A DNA stretch of 64,000 bases, taken from contig NZ_BDBA01000031.1 of the NCBI RefSeq assembly GCF_001612745.1, positions 24,266 to 88,265 on the forward strand, in the 5' to 3' direction. The position numbers were made by a program, and so were the translations under genes. Positions 36,736 through 45,531 of the stretch are shown in pieces. Under the pieces are notes generated by a model. The model did not search any database. It saw nothing but the letters and a program-made list of their open reading frames with translations, and was not told the origin of the DNA. This DNA comes from Nocardia amamiensis NBRC 102102. Its GTDB lineage: Bacteria; Actinomycetota; Actinomycetes; Mycobacteriales; Mycobacteriaceae. The number at the start of each line of letters is the position of its first letter. Within the stretch, counting starts at the first letter, position 1.

Positions 36736-39700
36736 CGGTCGTCCTCACGCAGCTGGGTGAGCACGGCGCGGGTGACCTCCGCGGGCGCCGCGGCGCCGTC
36801 GAGGCGGATCCAGCCGAGCTCGTCCGAGAGCGCGTCGAGCGCCTCATGGCTGCGTTGCTGGAAGGTCAGGAACGACTCCTCGTCGCCGTAGCCGCTTTCG
36901 TAGTCACTGCGCAATCGCTTGCGCGCCAGTGCGTCCTGCGGCCGCACCGCGAGGTAGAAGGTGCGGTCGGGTTCCGGGAAGCCCGCCGCCAGACTGCGCA
37001 GCACAGCCGGATCACCGCCGTGCGCGACCTCGGTGGCGTAGTACTTGTACCAATAGGCGTTGGCGAGCACGATGTCCGCGTCGCGTTCGGCGGCCAGGTC
37101 CAGCGAGAGCTGCATGGCGTGGAACAGGAAGTGCGCGCGACTGAGTGGGGTGAGCAACTGCAGGTAGCCGTAGATCTCGGCCGGACTGCCCCAGGGGAGT
37201 TTCGAGGAGACCTTCGGGTCGAGGAAAGCGTCCCAGATCGTCACCGCGGCAACGCTGTGCCCCTGCGCCTCGAACTCTGCGGCGATCCTGGCCACCTGCG
37301 TTGTCTTGCCCGAACCGTCGCCACCCGCGAGGCAGATGAGACGTTTGCGTGCGGTCAGTGTCGTTTCCTTTCCCGAGCCGCGCGGAATGCGCGGCGATGT
37401 GACGAGAGTCGTTGTAGGCGTGACCATTTTCGATTTCGCCAGGCTCGGCGTCGGGTCTGATTCCGGCGCCTCGCCAGTAGCGGCGTCCGATCGCGGTGTG
37501 TCGGAGACCGACTCGCTCAGGGCTGATTCGTCCGCCGGATCGCCGGCGTCCAGGACCTGCACCAGACCCGCGCCGCCGTCGACCCGGATGCGCTGACCCG
37601 ATCGCACCGCCGTCGTCGCCCCCGCCACGTTCAGCACGGCCGGAATGCCGTACTCGCGTCCGATCACGGCCGCGTGCGAGAGCATGCCGCCCACCTCGGT
37701 GACCACGCCCGCCACCAACCCCAGCGCGGGCGTCCACCCCGGATCGGTGAACCGGGTGACCAGGATGTCACCCTCGCGTAGCTGGTCGATGTGGTCGAGC
37801 GAGGTGATCACCCGGGCCGTGCCCTCGGCGACGCCCGGACTGCACCCGAGGCCGGACAGGTCGCCATCGCCCACCGCACGCACCGCCGCGACGGTCACCC
37901 CGCCGCCGAGTTCGTGCGGCGGCGTCAGATCGCGGTAGCCCGCGTACATCGCACGGCGGTAGGCGATCACCGGCGCGAGGTCGGCGACGGCCACTCGGCC
38001 CGCGACCAGATCGGTCAGCTCGTGGATGGTCAGCTGGAACGCGTCATCGGCGTCTGCCAGCACGCCCGCGGCGGCCAGCCGCGTACCCGCCTCCACCACG
38101 TACGCGCGGACCACGGCGTAGTACTGCGAGGAGAATTCGCGCATTCGCTCACGGGCGACCAGATACCGCCGCATCCGGTCGATCTGCTTGTCCAGCGCCT
38201 TGGCATACCGCACCCGCGTCGTCGGCCGGGCGCGGACCCGGGCACGCACCGCCGCGAGCTCGGACTCGTAGCGTTTGCGCTGCTCCACCAGGGTGGCCGC
38301 GGGATCGGCAGGCGCGGTCCCGTTGTCGAGCATCACCGCGATCATCGACCGCACTCGCTGCGGGTCCTCCGACCAGCGCGGGCAGGTCAGGTCGAGTTCA
38401 GCGTCAGCGTGGAAACCTTGCTCGTCGAGGAACGCCGCGAGCGCCTCGTTCCACGCCGGGCTGTCGAGACCGGATTCCCTTGCCACTCGATGCAATTCGA
38501 CGATGCCGCGTTGCAGCGCCATATGGCTGATCTCGGCCAGGCCGCCCATGAGGGCGATGGCCGAGGTGGTCGCTCCGGTGGCCGCGTCCACTTTGTCCAG
38601 CAGCTGTTTGAAATCGGTTTGCAGGCTGGAGTTGTGGTAGATGGTGGTGAAGTAGGTGCGCTCGGTGGCGGCGTGCACGGTGAGCAGGCAATCGGCCAGG
38701 TCGGCGGCGAAAGTCGCCTCGTCGGTCCGCGGCAGCGCGCGTACCCGTTCCCGCCAGGCCGCGTACTTGGCTGGCCAGCTCGCGGCGAACGCGTCGACCG
38801 CGTCGAGCTGCTGGCGGTAGCTGCGCTGCACAGCCAAGGCGACGGGCAGTGCGCGGGCGATCGTCAACGGCGTGTTCGGGGTGCGAATCGGTCCCTGCGG
38901 GCCGTATTCGTTGAGGACGCCCAGATCGTCGTCGAAATGCTGCTCGTCGAAGCCGGGAATGCGGCGGAAACACTGCTTCACCGCGCTGACGTTCCAGTAG
39001 GCCCGGCCGTAGTACATGGCCATCCAGTCCGGCTCCGGCCCCGGCTCGGCCAGCCCGAGCCCCTCGAAGAACCGCTGCATCGAGTACTGGAAGGCGTTGT
39101 CGTACAACGAGAACATCATCGGTGTGCACACCCGTGCCGAGACGCCGCCGTCCCGGAGGTCCGCATCGGAGAACTGGTCGATGTCGGTGCGCCAGCTGAT
39201 CGCGGTGATCGCGCGTGACTGCAGCAGCCACAGGGTGCCGTCGCCGTCGATCGCCCACTCGATGTCCTGCGGGCGGTGCCGGCGCGCCTGCACGGTGAGC
39301 AGCAGCGCAGCCAGCGCCGCGGTGTCGGCGGCGTCCAGGTGGACGTCCTCGTGCCCCGCGTCGCGTGCCACCACGGCTCCGTCGGACAGCCGCAGGGTGT
39401 AGCGAGTGGGTGCGACCTGTCCGGAGACCAGCCGCTCGCCCACGCCGTGGCAGGTCTCCACCACCGCGTGCTCCTCGATGCCCGAGAGCGCATCGATGCT
39501 GAAACCGACGCCGGCACAACGAGCTTCGACCATGCGCTGCACCAGGACGGCGACCGTCGCGTCCGCCTCGGGCAGACCATGCCGGGACAGATAGGCCCGC
39601 ACCCGTTCATTGCGCACCGACGCCCGGCACTGCTCGATGTGCGTCCTGAGCGCGGCCGCGTCGGTGATGTCCAGGTAGGACTCGTACTGTCCCGCGAAAC

Positions 39701-42656
39701 TGGCGTCGTCGAGATCCTCGAGTACGCCGCTGGAGCGCGCGGCCACCGGGAAACCGCCGATCGCCCGTACCCAGCCGGTGAGCTCGTCGTCGGAGACGGC
39801 GTCCAGGACCAGGTCGGCGGGTATGACGAAGCCGGGTGGGACAGCGAAGCCGTCGGAGAGCAACTCGTGCAGTGTGGCGGCCTTGGCGCCCGCCCGGGAC
39901 GGCGTGAAGCCGGCCGCACCGAGGAACATCGGTGTCGGACCGGACGCGGTGGTGGGGGTGATCACGGTGGTGGCTCCTGTCGGCAGCAGAACCGGGCGAA
40001 CGTCGTGGCGGGCGGCCAGTTCCCGCGCTTCGCGTACGCCCGTGGCGGTGAGCGCGCCGTAGGACGGGCTCGCGGTGCGCGGCTCGAAGCCGAGCAGCAG
40101 CGTCTCGGCCATGCACGCGTACACGATTCCGGCGGGCAGCCCGGTTTCCGGAAAGGACGGGGTCTGGCCGAGTGGCAGCGCCATGCGGCCGCCGTCGAGC
40201 AAGGTGATGTGCGGGTGCTGAGCTACCGCCGGGTCCACATCGCCGGGTACGGCCAGATCGCAGATCAGCACGGGATGATCGGTGGCGAGATGCTGGGTCG
40301 TGACCAGCGGCGCGGCCGCGTTGGTCGCGGTCACCACGACCCGGCAGCCGCGCAGCGCGGCGAGATCCTCGCTCACGGCGACCTCGCCCGGCAGTTCGGC
40401 GGCCACCCGGCGCAGCCGTGTTCCGGCGCCGGGCCTGCCCACCAGGATCAGTGAATCAGCCAGCGGTGCAATGAGTTCGGCCATGACCGCGCCGATATTG
40501 CCGAGCGCCCCGAGGACGCCGACCCGCCGCTGTCCCGGTGGGAGTGCGGACAGTTCGGCGTGCAGCACCGCATAGGCGCAGGCTGCTGTGAGCGAATTGC
40601 CGGAGGTCACGGTGACGGTGTCCTCCGCCACCTCGCGCGCGGCGTCGGTGACGATCGATGTGTAGCCGCCGAGGCCGATCACTCTGGCTCCGGCTGCTAT
40701 CGCCTGTTCGACCGCGAGCCACACCAGATCCCGCACGTAGGTGCGCTCGCCGGCGCGCTGGTGCGCGACGATCTGCTCGGCCGTCAGCGGCACCGCGATC
40801 AGCAGCATTTCGACCTCGGCGCCGGTCGGCGAGGTGACCGTCTGCCTGGTCAGTTCGAACGGATCGGCCACCGCGCGCAGCCGCTCGAACAGCGCGGCGA
40901 ACTGCGCGTCCGTCCATTCCGCCAACTCGGGGGCGAGGCGGCGCAGATCGGCGGCTTCGGGCAGGTTCGCCAGGAAAGCCACCCTGATCGGGTCGCGCGG
41001 GTCTCGCGCTGGTGCCGCGTCATCGCGCCGCGGTAGCGGCGCGCGGTCCAGCGCCGCGGCTTCGGTCGTGACCGGTGCGGCCAAGTGCGCCAGCAGCAGG
41101 GCGTAGTCGCCGCGGTGCAGCAGCGCGGCGACGTCGTCCAGCGCCGCGGCCAACTGGTCGAGGTCGCCGTCGCTGACGAAGGCCGAGGGCTGGGCACGCA
41201 GCGTGGTCGGCGCCGACAGCGTCGGCAGCATGCGGATCGCGTGGCGATGCAACAGGTATCCGGCCACCACGTAGCCGAAGAGGTCGGGCGCGCAGATCTC
41301 GCGCAGCAGCGCGGATTCCGGCTCCGGTACCCGCAGCTGGACTCCTTGAAGAAGACCGCGCCCGCGCACGGCCACGATCTCCTTCGGCCAACGGCGGGCC
41401 ACCGAGTCCAGTCGCGACCGGAGCCGCACCCCCGCGTCGCTGATCCGGACCTGGTTGTCGCGCAACAGATCCAGTGCGGCTTCGGCCACCGTGGCGGACA
41501 GCTCGTCGTCGGCGAAGGTGGAGGTGTGATAGCGCCCGAAATCGGCGACCGCGTGCCGCCGGTCGACCAGCAGCGCGGCAATCTTGACCAGTCCCCCGCC
41601 GAGCGATTTCGACATCAGGTAGTAGTCCGCGCGCACCCCGGACGGGGCCGAGGCGAGGAACGTGCCGGTGCGCCCCATGCCGCACTGGATTTCGTCGAAA
41701 ACCAGTGCCGCTGCGTGCCGGTCCGCCAGTTCGCGCAGGGCCCGCAGCGTGGCGGCGGGGACCTCGCGCACACCACCTTCGCCCTGCACGGGCTCGGCGA
41801 ACACCCCGGCGACGGGCGACAGACGTCGCCAGGTGCGAACGGGCGCACCGGCGGCATCGAAGCCGATGACGCCAACTCTGCACAGCTCGTCCGCGAACGC
41901 GCCGGCGACATCGTCCGGCGTCCAGGTATCGAGCCTGCGCCGCTCCGGGCCGGGCACCACCAGGTCGGCCGGTGTGTCGGCTTGTTCGGTGAGCGCGAAG
42001 GCCCCGGCACTCTTGCCGTGGAACGCGCCCGCCAGCGAGACGAATACCGGCCCGCGTTCGCGTAGCCGCGCGATGTGCTCGAGCGTCTCGGTGAGTACCG
42101 CCGCGGCCGTTCGCGGCTCGGCGTCGTCCGCAGGCGCCGATGGGCGCACGTCGTGCAGGCCGTCGCGGCGCAGCCGCCGCAGCGTGCGCCGTATTTCGGC
42201 GTCCAAGTCGGAGAGCGAGCGCGCGTGCGCGACCGCGGCGTGCCTGATCGCCGCTTCGACCGCATCCGCGCCGGTGGATCCGAGGGTGACGACGTACTCC
42301 CGGCCGGTGCTCGCGCCGACCGCCTCGGACAGCCGCCGCGCCAGGCGCACCGCGCCCGGTCGGACGCTGCCCTGCGCCACGAACGGGACCTGCTGGTTCA
42401 GCAGCGCCGTCGCAGCGCGTACCAGCGCTGGGTGGTTGTGCCCGAACAGCGCGGCGCCGAACCCGCCGACCAGATCCAGGACCCGGGTGCCGTCGGCGCG
42501 GACGAGGTGGTCACCTTCCGCCGCGCTGTACACCATGTCCAGGTGACAGGCCCGCAGCAACTGGGCCAGGCCGGGCCGGTTGTACTCGGCGAAATCGGTG
42601 AAGAGCTCGGAGGCGGCGGGCGACGCTTGTTCCCGCCGCTCGGAATGCACGGTCAC
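36732..42656 (-). CDS. Four-part fusion: aminotransferase, acyl-ACP-reductase-like, dikinase, P-loop kinase
   Basis: Predicted 1974 aa from a GTG that overlaps the ACP stop (GTGA). Residues 1-520: class III aminotransferase, VFDEIQCGMGRTG (319-331) and PLP-Lys350 in MSKSLGGG. Residues ~555-895: like cyanobacterial acyl-ACP reductase, GLGGYTSIVT, SGNSLTAA, VGVLGALGNIG, ITLLDGG and Cys848 in VYACMAETLLLGFE, at the place of the catalytic Cys. Residues ~905-1700: ATP-grasp (ARSSGVLEDLDDASFAGQ; DIEWAIDGDGTLWLLQSRA), helical middle and swivel GGMLSHAAVIGREYG with His1661. After a Ser/Thr/Pro linker, 1768-1974: kinase with GGDGSGKTT. Suggested chemistry: acyl-ACP to aldehyde, amination, phosphorylation. 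Confidence 0.85.
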   Translation of the reverse strand: MTVHSERREQASPAASELFTDFAEYNRPGLAQLLRACHLDMVYSAAEGDHLVRADGTRVLDLVGGFGAALFGHNHPALVRAATALLNQQVPFVAQGSVRPGAVRLARRLSEAVGASTGREYVVTLGSTGADAVEAAIRHAAVAHARSLSDLDAEIRRTLRRLRRDGLHDVRPSAPADDAEPRTAAAVLTETLEHIARLRERGPVFVSLAGAFHGKSAGAFALTEQADTPADLVVPGPERRRLDTWTPDDVAGAFADELCRVGVIGFDAAGAPVRTWRRLSPVAGVFAEPVQGEGGVREVPAATLRALRELADRHAAALVFDEIQCGMGRTGTFLASAPSGVRADYYLMSKSLGGGLVKIAALLVDRRHAVADFGRYHTSTFADDELSATVAEAALDLLRDNQVRISDAGVRLRSRLDSVARRWPKEIVAVRGRGLLQGVQLRVPEPESALLREICAPDLFGYVVAGYLLHRHAIRMLPTLSAPTTLRAQPSAFVSDGDLDQLAAALDDVAALLHRGDYALLLAHLAAPVTTEAAALDRAPLPRRDDAAPARDPRDPIRVAFLANLPEAADLRRLAPELAEWTDAQFAALFERLRAVADPFELTRQTVTSPTGAEVEMLLIAVPLTAEQIVAHQRAGERTYVRDLVWLAVEQAIAAGARVIGLGGYTSIVTDAAREVAEDTVTVTSGNSLTAACAYAVLHAELSALPPGQRRVGVLGALGNIGAVMAELIAPLADSLILVGRPGAGTRLRRVAAELPGEVAVSEDLAALRGCRVVVTATNAAAPLVTTQHLATDHPVLICDLAVPGDVDPAVAQHPHITLLDGGRMALPLGQTPSFPETGLPAGIVYACMAETLLLGFEPRTASPSYGALTATGVREARELAARHDVRPVLLPTGATTVITPTTASGPTPMFLGAAGFTPSRAGAKAATLHELLSDGFAVPPGFVIPADLVLDAVSDDELTGWVRAIGGFPVAARSSGVLEDLDDASFAGQYESYLDITDAAALRTHIEQCRASVRNERVRAYLSRHGLPEADATVAVLVQRMVEARCAGVGFSIDALSGIEEHAVVETCHGVGERLVSGQVAPTRYTLRLSDGAVVARDAGHEDVHLDAADTAALAALLLTVQARRHRPQDIEWAIDGDGTLWLLQSRAITAISWRTDIDQFSDADLRDGGVSARVCTPMMFSLYDNAFQYSMQRFFEGLGLAEPGPEPDWMAMYYGRAYWNVSAVKQCFRRIPGFDEQHFDDDLGVLNEYGPQGPIRTPNTPLTIARALPVALAVQRSYRQQLDAVDAFAASWPAKYAAWRERVRALPRTDEATFAADLADCLLTVHAATERTYFTTIYHNSSLQTDFKQLLDKVDAATGATTSAIALMGGLAEISHMALQRGIVELHRVARESGLDSPAWNEALAAFLDEQGFHADAELDLTCPRWSEDPQRVRSMIAVMLDNGTAPADPAATLVEQRKRYESELAAVRARVRARPTTRVRYAKALDKQIDRMRRYLVARERMREFSSQYYAVVRAYVVEAGTRLAAAGVLADADDAFQLTIHELTDLVAGRVAVADLAPVIAYRRAMYAGYRDLTPPHELGGGVTVAAVRAVGDGDLSGLGCSPGVAEGTARVITSLDHIDQLREGDILVTRFTDPGWTPALGLVAGVVTEVGGMLSHAAVIGREYGIPAVLNVAGATTAVRSGQRIRVDGGAGLVQVLDAGDPADESALSESVSDTPRSDAATGEAPESDPTPSLAKSKMVTPTTTLVTSPRIPRGSGKETTLTARKRLICLAGGDGSGKTTQVARIAAEFEAQGHSVAAVTIWDAFLDPKVSSKLPWGSPAEIYGYLQLLTPLSRAHFLFHAMQLSLDLAAERDADIVLANAYWYKYYATEVAHGGDPAVLRSLAAGFPEPDRTFYLAVRPQDALARKRLRSDYESGYGDEESFLTFQQRSHEALDALSDELGWIRLDGAAAPAEVTRAVLTQLREDDR

Positions 42657-42922
42657 GCTCGCGCTCCGGCCTCGGCGCGCCGGTCGTGCGTCATCTTCGC
42701 GGTCACACAGTCGATCACGTCGCGCGTGGTATGCAGCGTCGCGGCCTCCTCGTCGGAGATCGTGATACCGAACTCCCGCTCCAGCTCGATCACCAACTCC
42801 ACCGACCGCACGGAGTCCAAGCCATAATCCAGCAATGGCGTGTCCACATCTATTTCGGTCACGTGTAAACCGCGTGAGAACAACGCCCGCACCCGTTCGC
42901 CGACGGCGCCGGATGCATTCAT
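42653..42922 (-). CDS. Acyl carrier protein 2
   Basis: Predicted 89 aa; ATG at 42922 has GGAG 9 nt upstream. Phosphopantetheine site LDYGLDSVRSVEL with Ser37, followed by VIELEREFGITISDEEAATLHTTRDVIDCV. It precedes and overlaps the giant fusion gene and may deliver acyl chains to its reductase domain. It differs clearly from ACP 1, so the two probably have separate partners. Confidence 0.92.
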   Translation of the reverse strand: MNASGAVGERVRALFSRGLHVTEIDVDTPLLDYGLDSVRSVELVIELEREFGITISDEEAATLHTTRDVIDCVTAKMTHDRRAEAGARA

Positions 42923-43149
42923 CGAGCGTCTCCTGCCCCGGTGCCGCAGGCTTTTCCTGCCATGCGCGATATGTGGGTCCCTCGACGCTCCTCCGACTGT
43001 TCCGAATCGGATCTCCACAGTTCAGCGCAGGGTTCGACCCCCGCAGAGTCCGTGATCACATGCCCTCCGATATCCGCGAACGGGACCGGCGTATCCCGCT
43101 GTCCCGCCATACCGCGCGACAGTGCAGCCGCACCGCCACGCGTTCTCAC
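42919..43149 (-). CDS. Possible small ORF heading the operon
   Basis: An open frame of 76 codons (63 from an inner ATG at 43110) ends in a TGA that overlaps the ACP 2 ATG as ATGA, the same junction used along the operon. It lacks a clear ribosome site, has lower third-position GC than its neighbours and no recognisable motif. It may be chance or a short leader gene. Confidence 0.25.
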   Translation of the reverse strand: MRTRGGAAALSRGMAGQRDTPVPFADIGGHVITDSAGVEPCAELWRSDSEQSEERRGTHISRMAGKACGTGAGDAR

Positions 43150-43245
43150 ATCTGTACACCCGCATTATGCGAGCTGCAATGTGAAAGCCCGTGCGGTGCA
43201 GCCAGTTCCATCGGTCGCAAATATTGGGCTAATTTCAGCTGATTT

Positions 43246-43279
43246 GGTCTCCGCGACAAATGAGAATGTCGCGGAGACC
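43246..43279. promoter_or_regulatory. Perfect 13-bp inverted repeat upstream of the biosynthetic operon
   Basis: GGTCTCCGCGACA and TGTCGCGGAGACC are separated by 8 nt, in an AT-richer stretch about 325 bp upstream of ACP 2. It could be an operator or a hairpin for the operon. The remaining gap up to 43663 contains no convincing gene; it is lower in GC than the coding DNA around it. Confidence 0.5.
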
Positions 43280-43663
43280 GATATCGCGCCACTGCTGTCC
43301 CAGACGATTTGACAGCAGGTCGCACGTGCCGACAAAAGAATCAGCTGTGACCGCGCGGCACAGAAATGTGGCCACGGTGGAGACTTTGCTGTTCATACCC
43401 CATTCATCGGCTGGACAGGTAGCGATCAATACCGACCAATAGGTATTTTCACCTTAATCCACCCCTACTGCACTCCACCGAGAATGTGAAGTCACGTAAC
43501 GACCCCTTCATGCATGCACCAAGCCCATCCGCCCTGTCGGAGGACCAGCTAACTTCTCGGGTCGCGGGCGCATGTGACGGCTTTCATTATCGGCCGGCAC
43601 TATGCGGAATTGCTGTGACTGGCCCACAACTACGTCTCGCGCCGACGCACCGGCGAGCGTGGT

Positions 43664-44020
43664 TCAGCTTCCGTACTGCTTGGTCTCGGGTCGTTCGATG
43701 AGCAGGACGTGGGCGCGAGTCTCCGCCACGGGTCGGTGCCGAATTCCTTTGGGGACGACGAAGATGTCCCCGGCTGCGAGGGTTACCGGTGCGCGGCCCT
43801 CGAGTTCGATACGGAACGAACCGTCCCAGCACAGGAACAGTTCGTCCTCGTCGTGGTGGTGCCAGGGGAACTCGCCCTCGAGCCGGGCGGCGCGGACCAC
43901 GGTGTCGTTGACCTGCGCCAACTCGCGTTGCTGGAAAGGGCCTGGCAACGCGGCGATGGCGTCGGGAATCGAAACGGTCGAGTGCTCAGAGATGGCTGCC
44001 TTTTCGCTCATGGAAGTCAT
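43664..44020 (-). CDS. Cupin domain protein
   Basis: Predicted 118 aa. Cupin motif 1 is FPWHHHDEDELFLCWDGSFRIEL (His/His/Glu metal ligands) and motif 2 is AGDIFVVPKGIRHRPVAE with the last His. A small metal-binding beta-barrel, usually a dioxygenase, isomerase or sugar/thiol handling protein; function not assignable. Divergent from a MocR-type regulator that probably controls it. Confidence 0.82.
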   Translation of the reverse strand: MTSMSEKAAISEHSTVSIPDAIAALPGPFQQRELAQVNDTVVRAARLEGEFPWHHHDEDELFLCWDGSFRIELEGRAPVTLAAGDIFVVPKGIRHRPVAETRAHVLLIERPETKQYGS

Positions 44021-44048
44021 GGTGGTCGGCTCAGGTTGGTGAGCCCAG

Positions 44049-44070
44049 GTCCAATCCGGCAAGATTGGTC
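44049..44070. promoter_or_regulatory. MocR operator-like inverted repeat
   Basis: GTCCAATC-N6-GATTGGTC (one mismatch) lies in the 55-bp gap between the divergent cupin and MocR-type genes, ending 6 bp before the regulator ATG. Short inverted or direct repeats at this place are usual for MocR proteins. Confidence 0.5.
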
Positions 44071-44075
44071 TGCTG

Positions 44076-45497
44076 ATGGAGCCAATTGAGGTAATGCATC
44101 GTCTCGGTCGCTGGTCGACGGGGCGCGGTCCGTTGTATCTGTTGCTCGCGGCACGGCTGCGGCAGTTGATCGATGCGGGTGAACTCCCGCCCGGAACCGG
44201 CCTGCCGCCGGACCGGGTCTTCGCGCGGATTCTCTCCGTCGGGCGCAGTACGGTGGTCGCCGCCTACGGGCTGCTGGAAGGCGAAGGGCGGATCGTGCGG
44301 CGCCAAGGCAGCGGTACTCGCGTCGCGGGTGGTGCGCCGACGGCGGCACCGACGACCACCAGCGCGCCCATGTTCCTGCATCTGCTGGAGCCGGACCCCG
44401 AGGTGATCTCGCTGGCCTGTGCCGCTCCCGGCACCCCACCCCCGGAGATGACTGCGGCGTTCGCCGCCATACTGCCCGAATTGGCGTCGATCACCGCTGA
44501 CATCGGCTATCACCCTGCCGGTTGCCCGACACTCCGAGAGGCCATTGCCCAGCGCTACACCCGGCTGGGAGCGCCGACGCACGCCGATCGGATTCTCGTC
44601 ACCAATGGCGGCCAGCAAGCGCTGTCACTGTTGGCTCGCGCGTTCATTGCCCCTGGGGATCGGGTTCTGCTCGAGACGCCGACTTATCCGGGCGCGCTGG
44701 AGGCATTCCGCGAACAAGCGGCCGTTCTGGATGCACTGCCGGTCGGATTCACGGGGTTCGAGGCGGCTGTCCGGGCATACCGCCCAGCCCTCGGCTACCT
44801 CACCCCCACGTTCCACAACCCCACCGGCACAGTCCTTCCCCGGCTGGTCCGACGCAGAATCGCCGAAGTGGCCGCTGCCGCAGGCGTCCTGCTCATCGCC
44901 GACGAGGTAGTCGCCGACCTCGGGTTCCCGGGCGAGGTGATGCCGCCGTTCGCGGCCGACTCCGATGATGGCATCTCCATCGGATCGTTGAGCAAGAGCA
45001 TTTGGGGCGGCTTGCGCATCGGCTGGATCCGCGCGCCGGTCCCGGTCATCGACCGCGTCACCCGTCTGCGGGCGGTGCATGACCTCGGCGGAAACCTGCC
45101 GGCCCAGCTCGCCGCAGCCAGGCTGCTCCCACAGTTGGATCTGCTGTGCGCGAACCATGCGGCACAGTGGCAGTCGTGCCACGACTCGCTCCTGGGCGCG
45201 CTGGCCGAACACCTCCCCGACTGGTCGGTGCCGGCGGTCCGCGGTGGCCATACACTCTGGGTGCGACTGCCTTACGGCGACGGTAATTCGTTCGCCCAGA
45301 CCGCACTCCGCCATGGTGTCGCCGTGCTCGCGGGCAACGGTCTCGACGTGAGCGGCGGCAGCGGCGAATACATTCGCCTGCACTTCCGGCACCCGGAAAG
45401 CACTCTCACCGCGGCGGTCGCGCGGCTCGCCACCGCCTGGGAGAACTACCGCCCACCTGTGCAACCGGCGATCGCACCACCGCCGCTGGCGGTCTGA
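44076..45497 (+). CDS. MocR/GntR-type regulator with aminotransferase domain
   Basis: Predicted 473 aa. Residues ~15-80 form a GntR winged helix (LYLLLAARLRQLIDAGELPPGTGLPPDRVFARILSVGRSTVVAAYGLLEGEGRI). The rest is a fold-type I aminotransferase with NGGQQALSLLARAFIAPGD, TPTFHNPTGTVLP, ADEVVADLGF and SIGSLSKSIWGGLRIGWIRAP, whose Lys should bind PLP. MocR proteins sense PLP or an amino compound through this domain. Probable regulator of the divergent cupin gene. Confidence 0.88.
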   Translation: MEPIEVMHRLGRWSTGRGPLYLLLAARLRQLIDAGELPPGTGLPPDRVFARILSVGRSTVVAAYGLLEGEGRIVRRQGSGTRVAGGAPTAAPTTTSAPMFLHLLEPDPEVISLACAAPGTPPPEMTAAFAAILPELASITADIGYHPAGCPTLREAIAQRYTRLGAPTHADRILVTNGGQQALSLLARAFIAPGDRVLLETPTYPGALEAFREQAAVLDALPVGFTGFEAAVRAYRPALGYLTPTFHNPTGTVLPRLVRRRIAEVAAAAGVLLIADEVVADLGFPGEVMPPFAADSDDGISIGSLSKSIWGGLRIGWIRAPVPVIDRVTRLRAVHDLGGNLPAQLAAARLLPQLDLLCANHAAQWQSCHDSLLGALAEHLPDWSVPAVRGGHTLWVRLPYGDGNSFAQTALRHGVAVLAGNGLDVSGGSGEYIRLHFRHPESTLTAAVARLATAWENYRPPVQPAIAPPPLAV

Positions 45498-45531
45498 CCC
45501 GACGACCGGGGTGTCTCGGCGCTCGGCAGGG

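Noticed and set aside
37791..39218. 475-codon plus-strand frame inside the giant fusion gene
   Set aside because: Low-complexity His/Arg-rich shadow; no ribosome site or family match.
43235..43442. Two ~60-codon frames in the operon control region
   Set aside because: No ribosome sites, no motifs, and they run through the perfect inverted repeat.
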